A DNA stretch of 5,851 nucleotides, from assembly GCA_946188175.1 (NCBI GenBank), contig CAMHUJ010000126.1, positions 1 to 5,851 on the forward strand, in the 5' to 3' direction. The position numbers were made by a program, and so were the translations under genes. Origin of the DNA: an uncultured Ruminococcus sp. GTDB lineage: Bacteria > Bacillota > Clostridia > Oscillospirales > Ruminococcaceae. The notes under the pieces are model-generated. The model was not told where the DNA came from and did no database searches. It saw only the letters and a list, made by a program, of their open reading frames with translations. Below are positions 5,353 to 5,851 of the stretch, piece after piece (position 1 is the stretch's first letter; each line of letters opens with the position of its first letter).

Positions 5353-5851
5353 TTATGCCTCGGTAAAGTCTGCATCGACAACGCCGTCATCATTGCCGCC
5401 GTTGCTCTCCGGTGCAGCGCCGCCCATATTCATATTGCTGAAATCCGGTGCGCCGCCGTTCGGATTTGCCTGCTGATAGACCTTCGAGCTCAGCGCATAG
5501 AACGCATTCTGGAGCGCCTCGGTCTTTGCCTTGATATCATCGGTATTGTCGCTCTTGAGTGCTTCCTTGAGGTCATTCATTGCACTCTCGATCGGTGCCT
5601 TATCCTCAGCGGAAACCTTGTCGCCGAATTCCTTGAGTGCCTTCTCGCACTGGAAGACGAGCGATTCGCCGTTGTTCTTCGCATCGACGGACTCCTTGCG
5701 CTTCTTATCCTCCTCGGCAAACTGCTCTGCCTCGCGGACTGCGCGGTCGATATCTTCCTTGCTCATGTTGGTCGAGGACGTGATCGTGATATTCTGCTCC
5801 TTGCCGGTGCCGAGATCCTTTGCGGAAACGTGTACAATGCCGTTTGCGTCG
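5353..5851 (-). CDS. dnaK: Chaperone protein DnaK (Hsp70), C-terminal part
   Basis: The 5' end of the gene lies outside the window; 165 C-terminal residues remain, open to the window edge. The visible part begins DANGIVHVSAKDLGTGKEQ, the highly conserved end of the substrate-binding beta domain, followed by ITITSSTNMSKEDIDR and the helical lid with EAEQFAEEDKKRKE. The tail is Gly/Asn-rich (NPNGGAPDFSNMNMGG) and ends with the acidic VVDADFTEA typical of bacterial DnaK. An internal ATG at 5766 is not the start: the conserved sequence continues upstream of it. DnaK binds exposed hydrophobic peptides in an ATP-driven cycle assisted by DnaJ and GrpE. It lies just upstream of dnaJ, as usual, but with a 291-base gap holding the hairpin and small gene. 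Its promoter and any CIRCE operator would be outside the window. Confidence 0.99.
   Translation of the reverse strand, partial: DANGIVHVSAKDLGTGKEQNITITSSTNMSKEDIDRAVREAEQFAEEDKKRKESVDAKNNGESLVFQCEKALKEFGDKVSAEDKAPIESAMNDLKEALKSDNTDDIKAKTEALQNAFYALSSKVYQQANPNGGAPDFSNMNMGGAAPESNGGNDDGVVDADFTEA

Overview
The window looks like chromosomal DNA from a Gram-positive, Clostridia-type bacterium, plausibly Ruminococcus or a close relative. This is inferred from the style of the DnaK and DnaJ proteins, AAAGGA-type ribosome binding sites, sigma-A-like promoters and a MoxR/DUF58/membrane-protein operon; no marker for the genus was read directly. G+C is roughly half or a little more by eye, with AT-rich promoter islands. 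Every convincing gene lies on the minus strand, so the biology reads from high to low coordinates. Long plus-strand open frames are antisense shadows.

Region 1 (5851 to about 3850) is a chaperone block. It holds the C-terminal 165 residues of DnaK, a large hairpin just after the dnaK stop, an unrecognised 44-residue single-pass membrane protein, and a complete class I DnaJ, ending at a clear intrinsic terminator. The dnaK-dnaJ gap is richer than usual. A perfect extended -10 box overlaps the stop codon of the small gene, so dnaJ probably has its own promoter in addition to read-through from dnaK. The first eight residues and the ribosome-binding region of the small gene resemble those of dnaJ.

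Region 2 (about 3850 to 3650) is non-coding. It holds an imperfect palindromic element with two related GC-rich hairpins in inverted orientation, next to a purine-rich tract with short direct repeats.

Region 3 (3650 to 1) is an operon read from a near-consensus promoter: a MoxR-family AAA+ ATPase, a DUF58 protein (4-base ATGA overlap), and the N-terminal 440 codons of a multi-pass membrane protein that runs off the window edge. By family context the last is probably a transglutaminase-like protein, but its catalytic domain is outside the window. Its start is odd: the well-placed Shine-Dalgarno and ATG at the DUF58 stop lie one base out of frame with it, so there is either a GTG/TTG start or a 1-base indel in an A5/T5 run.

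The two transcription units have no obvious functional link beyond adjacency. DnaK and DnaJ act together in protein folding. MoxR and DUF58 proteins usually act together with a membrane partner, probably in maturation of a complex at the cell envelope. I see no CRISPR, tRNA, rRNA, insertion sequence or clearly new multi-gene system. The least explained items are the small membrane gene, the hairpins around it, and the start of the membrane protein gene.
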